Positions 27,886 to 36,623 are shown, counted from the first letter of the stretch. The stretch is 64,000 bases of DNA from Roseiarcus sp963732155 (GCA_963732155.1 CAVSYB010000013.1:1302001-1366000), one strand, 5' to 3'. The notes: a model not told the origin generated them from the letters alone. A program made the numbers and translations.

Positions 27886-28800
27886 GTGTCCGCGCCCGGC
27901 CAGCCCATCGCTCCCGAGATATTCGACCGCCCGCTGGCGCGGCGGCGGCTGCTGCGGGCGCAGCGGGCGTTCGCGGCGGCGGGCGGCGCCGATTTTCTGT
28001 TGCGGCGCGCGGCGGGCGAGCTCGTCGATCGGCTTTCGCTGGTCAAACGGCGATTCGGGGTCGCCGTCGATCTCGGCACGCCCGGCCCGCATGCCGCACG
28101 GGCGCTCGCCGGCGACGAAAGGGTCGGCTTCGTTCTGCGCGCGGCGCCGACCGCCGGTGCAGGCGGGGAGGGGGCTTATTCCCGCATCGTCGCCGACGAG
28201 GAGCGCTCGCCGCTGGGCGAAGCGCGCTGTGATCTCATCGTCTCGCTGCTGGCGTTGCAAGGCGTCAACGACCTGCCCGGCGCGCTCGTGCAGATCCGCC
28301 GCGCTCTGAAGCCCGACGGCCTGTTTCTCGGCTGCCTCGTCGGCGGCGAAAGCCTGAACGAGCTGCGGCAAAGCCTGACGGCGGCCGAAAGTGAAATCCG
28401 CTTCGGCGCCTCGCCGCGCGTCGCCCCGTTCGTCGACGTGCGGGTTCTCGGCGCGCTGCTGCAGCGCGCCGGCCTCGCGCTGCCGGTGGTCGATCTCGAC
28501 CGCGTCGTCACGCGCTACGCCGATATGCTCGCCCTCGCGCGCGATCTGCGCGCGATGGGCGCGACCAATGCGCTCGCCGCCCGCAGCCGCTCGGCCCTGC
28601 GCCGCGACGTGCTGTTTCGCGCCGGCGAAATCTACGCCCGGCGCTTCGCCGATCCCGATGGCCGCCTGCGCGCGACGTTCGATCTGGTCTGGCTCGCCGG
28701 CTGGGCGCCCCATGAGAGCCAGCAAAAGCCGCTAAAGCCAGGATCGGCGAAAATGCGGCTGGAGGACGCGCTGCGCGGGCGGGGGAAGATCGGGACTTGA
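27886..28800 (+). CDS. SAM-dependent methyltransferase-like protein
   Basis: 304 residues; start GTG 27886. It opens with PEIFDRPLARRRLLRAQRAF, the signature of a BioC/NDUFAF5-like group conserved next to comF in alphaproteobacteria. The usual glycine-rich SAM loop is degenerate: VAVDLGTPGPHAAR replaces DLGCGTG. SAM binding is therefore doubtful, while the later LLALQGVNDLPGALVQIRR and GLFLGCLVGGESLNELR strands are intact. Mitochondrial relatives hydroxylate or methylate complex I subunits, but no role is proved here. Confidence 0.75.
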   Translation: MSAPGQPIAPEIFDRPLARRRLLRAQRAFAAAGGADFLLRRAAGELVDRLSLVKRRFGVAVDLGTPGPHAARALAGDERVGFVLRAAPTAGAGGEGAYSRIVADEERSPLGEARCDLIVSLLALQGVNDLPGALVQIRRALKPDGLFLGCLVGGESLNELRQSLTAAESEIRFGASPRVAPFVDVRVLGALLQRAGLALPVVDLDRVVTRYADMLALARDLRAMGATNALAARSRSALRRDVLFRAGEIYARRFADPDGRLRATFDLVWLAGWAPHESQQKPLKPGSAKMRLEDALRGRGKIGT

Positions 28801-28824
28801 CCCGTCTGGAACAGGCCTTCGCGG

Positions 28825-29100
28825 TCAGGTCGTCTTTCCTGCTTTTGTCGAGGGTCGAGCGACCGCATGCTCCAAAGTCTGTCGAATGAATCGCTGATAC
28901 GGAATGCCCCGCGCCCGCGCAGTTTCCCTGACGGCGCGAAGAAGCGAAGCGGGCAGCCGCATGTTGATTTGCGTGTCCTTGGCCTCAAACTCGAACCCCG
29001 CCGGTTTGAAACCGGAGAGGTCGTATTCGGAAAGATCGGCCGTATCGATGAACTTTTCGGCTTCTTCATCCGTCTTGAAGATCGGGATTGTTTTGCTCAT
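28825..29100 (-). CDS. brnA: BrnA-type antitoxin
   Basis: 91 residues. The N-terminal acidic region wraps the toxin (DEEAEKFIDTADLSEYDLSG), and a C-terminal ribbon-helix-helix has INMRLPASLLRAVRETARAR, which binds DNA. ATG 29100 is chosen from the family start MSKTIPIFKTDEE; it lies inside the end of the brnT frame, a 35-base overlap. The complex with BrnT usually represses its own promoter. Confidence 0.85.
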   Translation of the reverse strand: MSKTIPIFKTDEEAEKFIDTADLSEYDLSGFKPAGFEFEAKDTQINMRLPASLLRAVRETARARGIPYQRFIRQTLEHAVARPSTKAGKTT

Positions 29101-29419
29101 AGCGCTTGACTTCCCTGGCGTGCATAAAGCGTGCGCCGATCGGCCTGATGTAAGTGTCCTCTCCACGCTCCCTCAGCGTGAAGACCAGAAAGACGTGACG
29201 CCCTTGCGCCGTCGTTCCGACGCCCTGGAATCGTGATTCGGTCGTGGAATGGGCGCGGTCGGGCCGCACCGCGAACTTTGGGTCGCGACAAAGGGCCTCG
29301 ATTTCCTCAATTGAAACGCCGTGCTTCCGGCATTTGTCCCGATTGCCGTCGTCCCATGCTATTCCGGCGACCTCAAGGGTCCTATCGGTAAGATAGTCGA
29401 GCGTATATACGAAAGTCAA
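29066..29419 (-). CDS. brnT: BrnT-type toxin
   Basis: About 117 residues. The core GIAWDDGNRDKCRKHGVSIE, then EEIEALC, and the later RFQGVGTTAQGRHVFLVFTLR and RPIGARFMHAREVKRYE match BrnT, a RelE-like ribonuclease that stops translation. The only in-frame start I find is TTG 29419. An ATG at 29423 is in another frame and gives 13 codons only. The extra N-terminal YTLDYLTDRTLEVAG is longer than in most BrnT proteins. Confidence 0.82.
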   Translation of the reverse strand: MTFVYTLDYLTDRTLEVAGIAWDDGNRDKCRKHGVSIEEIEALCRDPKFAVRPDRAHSTTESRFQGVGTTAQGRHVFLVFTLRERGEDTYIRPIGARFMHAREVKRYEQNNPDLQDG

Positions 29420-29452
29420 TCATTGCTTTTGCGAGACTTCGCTCGGATTGCC

Positions 29453-32400
29453 TCATTGAAAATTCCTCCCGCCCGGCATCGCGCTGATGAGGTCGCGTTG
29501 CTCCATGTCGATCGGCGGCGCGGCCAGCGCCGGCGGGTTTGAGGAACGCCGCCCGCGCGCGCTTCCTCGCCTGTCGCCGCCCGCCGGCGCCGCGCGGCGC
29601 GCTTCGTCGGCGCGGGCGCCGCCGTCGATCGCAGGGCCGCGCTCGGACAATAGGCCGAGCATCGGCGTCAGGTCCTCCATCCGCTCGGCGACGAGGTGAA
29701 TGACGCCCTGTTCGTTCTGCAGCTTGCCGGTCACCGCGACGAACCGCGCGCCGATCACCACGGGGCGCAGCCGCTCGAAGACTTTCGACCAGACGATGAT
29801 GTTGGCGACGCCGGTCTCGTCCTCGATGGTCATGAAAATGACGCCCTTGGCCGTGCCGGGACGCTGGCGCACCAGCACGAGGCCGGCGACGGTGGTCCGG
29901 TCGCCCGTGGCGAGGCCGGCCAGCCCCTCGCTGCGCAGAATTCCGCGCGCCTCCAGGCGCCGGCGCATGAAGGCGACGGGATGGCCCTTGAGCGACAGCG
30001 AGAGGCGGCGATAATCCTCCACGATATGCGCGCCCAGCGGCATCGGCGGCAGCCTGGCGTCGGGCTCATGTTCGCGCGCCGGACGGCTCGCCGAAAACAG
30101 CGGCAGATCGTCCTGGTCGCCGACCCGGTCGAGCCCGCGCACCGCCCACAGGGCCATGCGCCGGTCGAGGCCCAGCGAGCGGAAGGCGTCGGCGTCGGCC
30201 AGCCGCTCGAGAACCGCGGCGCCGAGTCCCGTGCGCAGCCAGAGGTCGCGGATGGAATCATAGCCCGCGCCGCGCCGCTGGACGAGCAGCCGCATGTCGT
30301 CCTCGCGCACGCCGACGATCTGCCGCAGGCCGAGACGCACCGCTCGGGTCGCGAAGATATCGGGCGCCATCGCCGCGTGGCGGCGGTGAAGGGGAAACCC
30401 CTTCTCCCGTGCAACGGGAGAAGGTGGCGCGCAGCGCCGGATGAGGGCGTTGGGGCCAAGCGGGACTTCAGGCGTCGCGTCCGCCGCGACCGCCCTCATC
30501 CGACCCGACTTCGTCGGGCCCCCTTCTCCCGCGCAGCGGGAGAAGGGTTCGTCTGTTCCTTCCAGCGTGCAATCCCAATCCGACAGGTTCGCATCCACCT
30601 CCCGCACCTCCACCCCGTGCTCCCGGGCGTCGCGCACGATCTGCGCGGGCGCGTAAAAACCCATCGGCTGCGCATTGAGCAGGCTGGCGCAGAAGGCGTC
30701 GGGATAGCGGCATTTCAGCCACGCCGAAGCGTAGACCAGCAGCGCGAAGCTGGCGGCATGGCTCTCGGGAAAGCCGTAATCGCCGAAGCCTTCGATCTGC
30801 TTGAAGCAACGCGCGGCGAAATCGCGCTCGTAACCCTTGGAGACCATGCCGTCGATCATCTTCTTCTCGAAATTGCCGATCGTGCCGACGCGGCGGAAGG
30901 TCGCCATCGCGCGACGCAATTGATCGGCCTCCTCGGGCGTGAAGCCGCCGGCGACAATGGCGATTTTCATCGCCTGCTCCTGGAACAAAGGGATGCCGAG
31001 CGTCTTGTGGAGCACGGCTTCGAGCTCCTTCGAAGGATAGACGACCTCGTCGGCCCCCTGCCGCCGGCGCAGATAGGGATGCACCATATCGCCCTGGATC
31101 GGGCCGGGACGCACGATGGCGACTTCAATGACCAGATCGTAGAATTCGGCGGGCTTGAGGCGCGGCAGCATCGACATTTGCGCGCGGCTTTCGATCTGGA
31201 AGACGCCGATCGTGTCGGCGCGCTGGATCATCGCATAGACGCAAGGCTCTTCGGGGGGAAGCGTCGACAACGTCAGGCGCCGGCCATAATGTTTTTCGAT
31301 CAGTTCGAACCCCTTGCGCAAGGCCGTCAACATGCCGAGCGCCAGCACGTCCACTTTGAGAATTTTCAGCGCGTTGAGATCGTCCTTGTCCCATTCGATC
31401 GTGGTGCGCTCCTCCATCGCGGCGTTCATGATGGGAACGACCTCGTCGAGCCGATCGCAGGTGATGACGAAACCGCCGCTGTGTTGCGAAAGATGGCGCG
31501 GAAAGCCGACCAGTTGGTTGGCGAGGTCGATCGCCATGGCGAGCGTCGGATCGTTCGGATCAAGACCGCCGCGCCGCGCGTCCTTCTCGTCGACGCTCCC
31601 CGAGCCGCCGCCCCAGGTGGTGTTGGTCAGCGCGTTGATGATGTCGTCCGAGAGGCCGAAGACCTTGGCGACTTCACGGATCGCCGACCGCGCGCGATAG
31701 GTGATGACGCTCGCCGCCAGCCCCGTCTTCTCGCGTCCGAAGCGCCTGTAGATATATTGGATCACCTCTTCGCGCCGCTCGTGTTCGAAATCGACGTCGA
31801 TGTCGGGCGGCTCGGCGCGTTCGGCCGAGATGAAACGCGCAAAAAGCAGATCATGTCGCGAGGGGTCGACCTCGGTGATCCCCAGGCAATAGCAGACCGA
31901 GGAATTGGCCGCCGAGCCGCGCCCCTGGGCGAGAATGGCTTGCGAGCGCGCGAAGCGCACGATGTCGTGGACGGTGAGGAAATAAGGCGCGAACCGGCGC
32001 TGCGCGATGAGGGCGAGCTCGGCGCGCAGGGTGTCGGCGACTTTGCCGGGGACGCCCGAGGGAAAACGCGCCCGCGCGCCTTCCCACGTAAAGGCTTCGA
32101 GCGCCGCCTGCGGATCGGCATGGCCCTCGCGCAATTCCTCTGGATATGAAGGGCTCAATTCGTCGAGGCTGAAGGCGAGGCCGTCGAGAAAGCGGATCGT
32201 CTCTTCGAGCGCCTGCGGCGCCTCGCGAAACAGCCGCGCCATTTCCTCGGCGCCCTTCAAATGGCGCTCGGCGTTGGCCTCCAGCCGGCGCCCGGCGTCG
32301 GCGATCTTCAGGCCTTCGCGAATGCAGGCGACGACGTCGGCGAGCGGGCGCCGTTCGGGGACGTGCATGAGGACGTCGTTGGTCGCCAGCAGCGGGATTT

Positions 32401-32959
32401 TCGCCTCGCGCGAGAGCGCGGCGCGCGCGGCCAGATCGCCGCGCATGCCGGCGCCGTAGGTCATGGAGGCGGCGAGCCACAGACGATCGGCGAAAGCTTC
32501 GCGCAGACGGAGCAGAACGGGCGCGGCGCGCGGCTGTTCGCCGGGCGCAGCCCCCTCCATCACGACGATCCGCAGGCCCTCGGCGTGATCGAAGAGGTCG
32601 TCGATCGTGAGATGGCATTGGCCCTTCGGCGCCCGCAAATTCCCCTTTGTCAAAAGCCGGCTGAGCCGGCCATAGGCGGCGCGGTCGCCGGGATAGGCGA
32701 GAATGTCGGGCGCTCCGTCGGCAAAAGCCAGCCGCGCCCCCGTGACGACGCGCAAGGCGCCGACCGCCGCTTTGTTCTCGCGCGCGAAAACATGGGCGCG
32801 CACCACGCCGGCGAGCGAATTGCGGTCGGCGATTCCAAGCCCGAAGAGCCCGAGCCGCGCCGCCTGCGCGACCATTTCCTCGGGATGCGAGGCGCCGCGC
32901 AAAAACGAAAAATTGGTCGCCGCCGCGAGTTCGGCGAAGCGCGGCGCGGCGCGGATCAT
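29453..32959 (-). CDS. dnaE2: Error-prone DNA polymerase ImuC/DnaE2
   Basis: 1168-residue C-family polymerase for SOS translesion synthesis with ImuA and ImuB. N-terminal PHP domain (TNFSFLRGASHPEEM), the catalytic-palm motif PPDIDVDFEHERREE, and a C-terminal OB fold (VAGLVLVRQRPGTAKGVIFM). ATG 32959 has AAGGG six bases upstream, inside the end of imuB. Oddity: near residues 805-860 an in-frame insertion derived from inverted palindromic repeats separates SDWDCTLEG from RAVRLGLRQIVGVRED, which are normally close. The insertion keeps the frame and adds about 55 residues. Confidence 0.92.
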   Translation of the reverse strand: MIRAAPRFAELAAATNFSFLRGASHPEEMVAQAARLGLFGLGIADRNSLAGVVRAHVFARENKAAVGALRVVTGARLAFADGAPDILAYPGDRAAYGRLSRLLTKGNLRAPKGQCHLTIDDLFDHAEGLRIVVMEGAAPGEQPRAAPVLLRLREAFADRLWLAASMTYGAGMRGDLAARAALSREAKIPLLATNDVLMHVPERRPLADVVACIREGLKIADAGRRLEANAERHLKGAEEMARLFREAPQALEETIRFLDGLAFSLDELSPSYPEELREGHADPQAALEAFTWEGARARFPSGVPGKVADTLRAELALIAQRRFAPYFLTVHDIVRFARSQAILAQGRGSAANSSVCYCLGITEVDPSRHDLLFARFISAERAEPPDIDVDFEHERREEVIQYIYRRFGREKTGLAASVITYRARSAIREVAKVFGLSDDIINALTNTTWGGGSGSVDEKDARRGGLDPNDPTLAMAIDLANQLVGFPRHLSQHSGGFVITCDRLDEVVPIMNAAMEERTTIEWDKDDLNALKILKVDVLALGMLTALRKGFELIEKHYGRRLTLSTLPPEEPCVYAMIQRADTIGVFQIESRAQMSMLPRLKPAEFYDLVIEVAIVRPGPIQGDMVHPYLRRRQGADEVVYPSKELEAVLHKTLGIPLFQEQAMKIAIVAGGFTPEEADQLRRAMATFRRVGTIGNFEKKMIDGMVSKGYERDFAARCFKQIEGFGDYGFPESHAASFALLVYASAWLKCRYPDAFCASLLNAQPMGFYAPAQIVRDAREHGVEVREVDANLSDWDCTLEGTDEPFSRCAGEGGPTKSGRMRAVAADATPEVPLGPNALIRRCAPPSPVAREKGFPLHRRHAAMAPDIFATRAVRLGLRQIVGVREDDMRLLVQRRGAGYDSIRDLWLRTGLGAAVLERLADADAFRSLGLDRRMALWAVRGLDRVGDQDDLPLFSASRPAREHEPDARLPPMPLGAHIVEDYRRLSLSLKGHPVAFMRRRLEARGILRSEGLAGLATGDRTTVAGLVLVRQRPGTAKGVIFMTIEDETGVANIIVWSKVFERLRPVVIGARFVAVTGKLQNEQGVIHLVAERMEDLTPMLGLLSERGPAIDGGARADEARRAAPAGGDRRGSARGRRSSNPPALAAPPIDMEQRDLISAMPGGRNFQ
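30401..30547. repeat. Pair of inverted REP-like palindromes inside dnaE2
   Basis: Left unit 30401-30449: CTTCTCCCGTGCAACGGGAG hairpin plus AAGGTGGCGCGCAGCGCCGG and ATGAGGGCG. Right unit 30491-30547 is the reverse complement pattern: CGCCCTCATCCG, ACCCGACTTCGTCGGG and CCTTCTCCCGCGCAGCGGGA plus GAAGG. Such units are usually intergenic in rhizobial-type genomes. Here the pair lies in frame in a coding region. Confidence 0.8.
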
Positions 32960-32969
32960 ACATAGCCCT

Positions 32970-34565
32970 TCATGCGAACAGTCCGTGCAGGAACCAGCGC
33001 GCCCGGGCGGTCTCGCGGCCGTACAGCCCCTCGCGATAGAGCCAGAAGCGGCGGCCCTGCGCGTCCTCGGCGCGGAAATAGTCGCGGGTCAGCGCGTCGT
33101 TGCGCCACCATTCGGCGGCGATCCGTTCGGGGCCTTCGATGGCGGCGATCTCGTGCAGGACGCGGCGCCATTTGAAGCGCAGCGGCGGCCCGTCGGGGAT
33201 TTCGGCGATCGCCTCGATCGGTTCCGGCCGCTCGAACAAACGAAGCGGCCGCGTCGGCGGCGCCGCCGCGCGCGCGCCTCGCGGCGGCGAAAGCGCCAGC
33301 CGTTGGCGCGCCGGCGCCGTCTCCTGCAAGGCGGGAAGGGCGGCGACGGCGAATTCCGGGATATGCGTGTCGATCGGCTGCACCCGCGTCACGCGGCGGG
33401 CGCCGAGCCGCGCGCTCAACCGGTCCAGGAGGTCGGCCAGATTGCGGTCGCGGCCTTCATGCGCTTGCCCGAGCGCCTTTTGCGAGGGGGCGAGCGGCTC
33501 GGCGAGCAGGCAGGAGAGGCGCACGACGTCGACGCCATAGCCGGCGTCGAATTCGTCCTCGCCCGGCGCGTCGAGGCGTTCGCGAAACAGCCGCGCGATC
33601 GTTGGGGGATCGCCAAGAGGCCGGCTGGCGCCCATGACGATGCGGCGCACCGCCCCATCGACGCGGAACAGGCGGACTTCGAACCGCCGTCCGCCCTTGG
33701 CGTGGCGCTCCAGCAGGGCGGCGAGATCCCGCGCCAGCCGGGCGATCGTCCCCTCGACATCCTCGCGTCGGCAGATCGGACTGGCGAAGCGCCGTTCGGC
33801 GGAAAAGTCCGGCGCGGCGAAGCGCGGCGAAATGGCGCCGCGCTCCCGTCCGCAAAGCGCATCGAGACGGCTCATCACCTCGGCGCCGAAGCGCGCGGCG
33901 ATCGGCGCACGCGGGCGCAGCGCGACGTCGCCGATGCGGCGCAGGCCGGCGCGGGCCGAGATCGGCGACGGTCTTTTCCGTCGAGGCCGAGCGCGGCGAG
34001 CGGCAGGTCATGGAAGATTTTGGCGAAGGGCCTGCTCCGCCAGGCCCGCCGGCGCGATCCGCCGGTCGGAAAACCGCGCCAGCGCCCAGGCTGCGCGCGG
34101 CGCGTCGGCGACGCCCAGAGCGACCTCGAACCCCTGGGCGGCGAGGCGCGTTGCGATCTCGTCGGCCATTTTCGCTTCGCCGCCGAACAGATGCGCGACG
34201 CCGGCGATATCGAGCATCAGCCCGTCCGCGCCGTCGAGCGCGACGAGCGGGGTGAACCGCGAGCACCAGTCGGCGAGGCGGCCGAGCAGCCGCGCCTCTT
34301 CCTCGGGCGCAGCTTCGACGGCGACGAGATCGGGGCGGCGGGCGCGCGCGTCGGCGAGCGACAGGCCGGGCGCAAGGCCGAGGCTGGCGGCCAGCCGATC
34401 GACGCAGACGAGCCGCTGCGCGCCGTTGATTTTGGCGACGGCGGCGAGCGGCGCAGGCCCTTCGCGGCGGCCCGTTTCAGCCGCGCGCCGCGCTCGCGCC
34501 CGGTCCGTCGGCAGCCGCGCGAACCACAGGGAGAGAAATCGTCGGGTCACCAAAGTCCCTTTCAT
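32970..34565 (-). pseudogene. imuB: ImuB, Y-family-like mutasome hub, disrupted by three one-base shifts
   Basis: ImuB is a catalytically inactive Y-family relative that links ImuA, DnaE2 and the sliding clamp. The first 185 residues (FLSLWFARLPTDRARARR start; LDIAGVAHLFGG) stop at TGA 34008-34010. The last 303 residues are open from 33878 in the same frame phase. In between, removing one base from each of the A4 run at 34018-34021, the A4 run at 33974-33977, and the G3C2 tract at 33953-33957 restores FHDLPLAALGLDGKTVADL then ARAGLRRIGDVALRP. Net shift is +3. As written the product is truncated. Overlaps imuA by 89 bases and precedes dnaE2 by 10 bases. Confidence 0.8.
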
Positions 34566-35334
34566 CGCCGCGCCATTCGAGGCGGATGATCCGCCCCTCG
34601 TCGAAGCCGCGCGCCGGCGGGCCTTGCGCGGAAGGGCGCAGGCGCGCTTTCAAAAGCCGCACCGCGAAGGCGGGCGCGCCCGGCAGGGCGAGCCGGCCGC
34701 CGGCCGGCGCCAGGGGCCGGCTCGCCGCCGCCGCGATTTCGAAACGCGTCTCGGCCGCGCTGGAGAGGGCGCCCGCCCGCCCGAACGCTCCGCCGTGAAC
34801 GAGCAGCGCCGGCGCGCGGCCGGCCCTCGCCGCAAGCAGCAGCCGGCGCGAGGCGGCAAGGCCGTAATGCTTCGAAAGACTCCACATTTCGCCGACCACC
34901 GCCGCCGGCGCGCCGCTTTTGAGCGCCTCCTCCATCGCCCACAGCAAAGCGGGCGCGTCGGGCGCGCGCACGAGGATGAGCCGGCCAGGGTCAAGCCCGT
35001 GCGCGGCGAGCCCAGGCCCGTAGAGGGCGCCCGTCTCGCGCGCGCAAAAATCCTCGCTGATCAGCAGCGCCGTCGAAGCGCGCGGCGAGGCGGCGGCGAA
35101 ACGCGCCGCCAAAGCCAGGGCGAAGCCCATCGCCGCCGCGCCATCGCCGGCTTGCGCGGGCGCGATCTCGTGCAAGGCGTCGCCCGACAGGCCGCCGCCC
35201 AGCGCCGCGTCGAGCGCGGGCGCCAGCGAAAGCCTCGAGGGCGCGCCGGCTTGCGCGGGCCCCGCAGGAGCCTCGATTCCGGCGATGGCGCTGCGTAAAC
35301 GCGCCAGGCTTTGCGCTTTGTCGCCCGCCGACAT
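34477..35334 (-). CDS. imuA: ImuA, RecA/SulA-like mutasome protein
   Basis: 285 residues. The RecA-like core begins after ALDAALGGGLSGDALHEIAP, the usual ImuA motif; a strict Walker A is absent, as in the family. The C-terminal region has GRIIRLEWRGDERDFG. First gene of imuA-imuB-dnaE2. A LexA site lies 20-34 bases before ATG 35334, so the operon should be SOS-induced. Works with ImuB and DnaE2 in damage tolerance and mutagenesis. Confidence 0.9.
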   Translation of the reverse strand: MSAGDKAQSLARLRSAIAGIEAPAGPAQAGAPSRLSLAPALDAALGGGLSGDALHEIAPAQAGDGAAAMGFALALAARFAAASPRASTALLISEDFCARETGALYGPGLAAHGLDPGRLILVRAPDAPALLWAMEEALKSGAPAAVVGEMWSLSKHYGLAASRRLLLAARAGRAPALLVHGGAFGRAGALSSAAETRFEIAAAASRPLAPAGGRLALPGAPAFAVRLLKARLRPSAQGPPARGFDEGRIIRLEWRGDERDFGDPTISLPVVRAAADGPGASAARG

Positions 35335-35353
35335 TCGCTTCGTCGTCCCATGT

Positions 35354-35368
35354 GTTCGCTATTTGTTC
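35354..35368. promoter_or_regulatory. LexA (SOS) operator upstream of imuA
   Basis: GTTC at 35354-35357, seven bases, GTTC at 35365-35368: the direct-repeat GTTC-N7-GTTC consensus of alphaproteobacterial LexA. Positioned 20-34 bases before imuA, where a core promoter would lie. Read on the imuA strand it is GAAC-N7-GAAC. Confidence 0.85.
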
Positions 35369-35523
35369 TAGTTTGGCCGAACGGCGGGGAGAGTCAAGAG
35401 ACGACCGCGGACGGAGGCGTCTTGCTCATTCCGCCCGCGGCGATCCTGGCGATCACGACGGCGCGGGCTTGACGCCGGCCGGGTGCTTTCGCCCTCGCGG
35501 CCGGCGCGCGACGCGGCTTGTCT

Positions 35524-35697
35524 CTAGGCCAGCAGCACGCGCGTCACATCCGCGCCGGTTTCGACGTCCAGGACGATGAACGACACGCCGTTTCGGCGCC
35601 ATCGGCGAAGCTCGTCGACGCTCACGTAGCGGCGACGCGCCGCATCGTAAAGCCGCGCGCGGGCATAACGTTTGATCAGGATCGGGGCTGACGGCAT
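35524..35697 (-). CDS. Small PhaR-like DNA-binding-domain protein
   Basis: A 57-residue frame from ATG 35697 to TAG 35524. It reads LIKRYARARLYDAARRRYVS, then VDELRRWRRNGVSFIVLDVE, then TGADVTRVLLA. This is the N-terminal domain of polyhydroxyalkanoate synthesis repressors, whose consensus is IKKYANRRLYDT...YVTLEDL...DAKTGEDITRSVL. Standard PhaR is about 150-200 residues with a PHA-binding C-terminal part; here only the domain remains. GGGAG eight bases before the ATG supports translation. It lies next to and antiparallel-upstream of imuA. It may be a free-standing regulator or a remnant. Confidence 0.6.
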   Translation of the reverse strand: MPSAPILIKRYARARLYDAARRRYVSVDELRRWRRNGVSFIVLDVETGADVTRVLLA

Positions 35698-35960
35698 CGC
35701 TCGATCTCCCGCCTTCCGTCAAGCCTATCACGGGGCGACGGGACCGCGCGAGCCAAGGTCAATCGGCTGAATCTTCAAACCGCGGCGCCGCCGCGGCGGC
35801 GAGCGGCCGGGCGCGGCGCATGGCGGGCTCCTGCGCCGCCGCCGGCTCCGAAGATTTTTCGCTCCCGCGCCTCTTGAATCCGATCGCGATCGATCTATGT
35901 TCATCGAACAGTGATCGAAACACAGATATCAGTGATCACAATATCGTGAAAGGAAATAGC

Positions 35961-36197
35961 ATGCGCAAGCTGCTTCTGCTCGGAGCCACGGGCCTCGTTC
36001 TCGCCCTGGGCGTCGTCGAGGCCAACGCCATTCCCGTCCTCAACAAGGACGCCTCCCCCTACGCCGTCCTGAACCAGCAGGTCCAGCCGTTCAACGGCTT
36101 TGCGGCGGTGATCGAGGGACGGTCGGCCTTCACGGGCGTTGCTGGCGAGGCGACGCCGGCGGCGAGGCCGAGGTTGCAAGGCCGAACCATCCGCTGA
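35961..36197 (+). CDS. Small exported protein
   Basis: 78 residues: a signal peptide MRKLLLLGATGLVLALGVVE, cleavage near EANA, then a short mature part rich in Val, Gln, Arg and Pro. AAAGGAA before ATG 35961. The region upstream is AT-rich (35920-35960), a likely promoter. No family recognised. It may be produced as a periplasmic peptide. Confidence 0.55.
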   Translation: MRKLLLLGATGLVLALGVVEANAIPVLNKDASPYAVLNQQVQPFNGFAAVIEGRSAFTGVAGEATPAARPRLQGRTIR

Positions 36198-36268
36198 ACG
36201 GGCGGGCGATCCACATCCGACCGAAAGAAGTCGGAAAGCCTTGATTTTACAATTAATTGGAGACTATT

Positions 36269-36370
36269 ATGCGTGAACTGCTTTTTGCGATCGTGCGGGA
36301 CCTGACCGCGTTCGGCACGCCGCATTGGCCCGCACCGATCAACGATTGCCGCCGATCTCTGCAGACCTGA
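36269..36370 (+). CDS. Possible 33-residue peptide
   Basis: ATG 36269 with GGAG six bases upstream, in an AT-rich leader; ends at TGA 36368-36370. Begins MRELLFAIVRDLTAFG, amphipathic, and ends in a Cys/Arg-rich tail. It is followed by a hairpin at 36430-36452. No homolog known, so support is only the ribosome site and context. Confidence 0.3.
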   Translation: MRELLFAIVRDLTAFGTPHWPAPINDCRRSLQT

Positions 36371-36429
36371 CCGGCGGCGCGACAGGACGCCGTCCGGCGA
36401 ACGGCAAGCGTCGCCGCGGCGATCGTTCG

Positions 36430-36452
36430 AGAGGCGCCCTTGGGGGCGCCTC
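36430..36452 (+). terminator. Strong hairpin, probable terminator
   Basis: AGAGGCGCCC, a short TTGG loop, and GGGCGCCTCT form a near-perfect ten-pair stem. It is followed by CTTGCTCTC rather than a pure T-run. Placed between the small exported peptide genes and the TetR gene. Confidence 0.55.
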
Positions 36453-36623
36453 TCTTGCTCTCGCCGCTCCGTTCGTCGCGCGGGGCATTCAATGGGAACC
36501 GCAAAAACCTGAAAACGTTTGACAAGGAACGGTCGGCATCGATTATGCGTTAGACGCGCCCGCTTCGCCCATAACAGGAATGGGTGGACGAGAGAGCGTC
36601 GGCGGCTTTTCGAGGAGGCGGCG

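Noticed and set aside
29696..32149. Long plus-strand frame opposite dnaE2
   Set aside because: Shadow of dnaE2; no ribosome site or domain.
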